Source: Agrobacterium tumefaciens (GTDB taxonomy: Bacteria > Pseudomonadota > Alphaproteobacteria > Rhizobiales > Rhizobiaceae). From it: 64,000 bases of DNA. Positions 63,767 to 64,000 of the stretch are shown here, one piece after another. Numbering within the stretch: position 1 is the stretch's first letter; every line of letters starts with the position of its first letter. Location of the stretch: contig NZ_CP115844.1 of assembly GCF_013318015.2 (NCBI RefSeq), positions 1 to 64,000 of the forward strand, given 5' to 3'. The position numbers and the translations under genes were made by a program. The notes beneath the pieces are model-generated. The model made no database searches, was not told where the DNA came from, and saw only the letters and a program-made list of their open reading frames with translations.

Positions 63767-64000
63767 CTTGCAGGCGCTGAAAATTCAGCGGAAAATCTAT
63801 CGCAAAAGTCAGAGTTTTGCGACCAACTTTTGCGACGATTCCCCCAACTTCCATGACAGATGACTGAAAACTATGCCGCCACCTGAGAACAACAGGTGGC
63901 GGCAGTATCGTTCAGCAAAGCCCTCTCGGGTTGGTTAGCTTCGTCCGACTGGTAACAAAGGTCTTTCCGTCGAAAAGGCCATGAGTTTTCCAGCCCTGCG
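63767..64000. other. Right edge: TTTGCGAC repeats, hairpin, possible gene end
   Basis: The segment 63758-63840 contains repeated TTTGCGAC/TCGCAAAA elements, like 58689-58762, and may be another resolvase-type site. GCCGCCACCTG/CAGGTGGCGGC (63875-63903) is an 11-bp hairpin. A minus-strand frame entering from the right ends with TGA at 63912 (THGLFDGKTFVTSRTKLTNP). It may be the 3' end of a gene, with the hairpin as its terminator. Confidence 0.4.

Noticed and set aside
1..64000. CRISPR array, tRNA or rRNA genes
   Set aside because: No regularly spaced repeats and no recognisable tRNA or rRNA sequence were seen.
1..64000. Conjugation or type IV secretion genes
   Set aside because: No relaxase, VirB/Trb or coupling protein was recognised despite ArdC and the BID domain; they may lie outside the window.

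Overview
The window looks like one end of a large repABC-type plasmid (or chromid) from an alphaproteobacterium of the Rhizobiales (Rhizobium, Agrobacterium or Sinorhizobium). It opens with repA-repB-repC in the usual order, with an antisense-RNA region between repB and repC. It also carries a block of genes typical of rhizobial plasmid backbones (TOPRIM, DUF1419, DUF3085, a giant methylase-helicase, ParB-like, DUF7007, ArdC, DUF736). No tRNA, rRNA, CRISPR array or type IV secretion gene was seen.

Layout. 1-3.6 kb: replication and partition. 3.6-6 kb: alpha/beta hydrolase and membrane diguanylate cyclase, then a stretch with IS remnants. 6.9-10 kb: a Phd/PIN toxin-antitoxin pair overlapping a tyrosine recombinase, and an RHE_PE00001-type DNA-binding protein. 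10-33 kb: a dense defence-like island. It holds a DUF3800-like protein, an unknown protein, a type I Mokosh pair (kinase-like/helicase plus PLD nuclease), a SIR2 protein, a DUF262/HNH (GmrSD-like) protein, a transglutaminase-like protease divergent from a HEPN protein, a lipoprotein/metalloprotease group, and a PIN-HTH pair divergent from a second HEPN protein across a 16-bp palindrome. 33-35 kb: a broken SRAP gene and two XRE regulators. 35.3-52.6 kb: plasmid backbone and anti-restriction block. 53-58.7 kb: priA and GNAT relics, an AAA ATPase, and a Fic-BID toxin with a small partner gene lying between two 689-bp direct repeats that each carry a DUF736 gene. 58.7-64 kb: a divergent leucyl-tRNA synthetase behind what reads as a complete leucine attenuator, an IS1182 element and a GNAT acetyltransferase, with short inverted repeats abutting the 3' ends of leuS and the GNAT gene.

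How it works together. The backbone maintains the plasmid. ArdC and the methylase-helicase could protect it from restriction on entry. The 10-33 kb island probably defends the host against phages or competing elements. The Fic-BID protein suggests a toxin adapted to pass through a conjugation machine. The second LeuRS, with its own leucine-sensing leader and a nearby acetyltransferase, may protect against an inhibitor of leucyl-tRNA synthetase. The strongest candidates for undescribed biology are the HEPN/HTH/PIN locus around 29.7-31.7 kb, the protease/HEPN locus at 22.8-26.0 kb, and the leuS attenuator. Functions are inferred from motifs read by eye; no database search was run.
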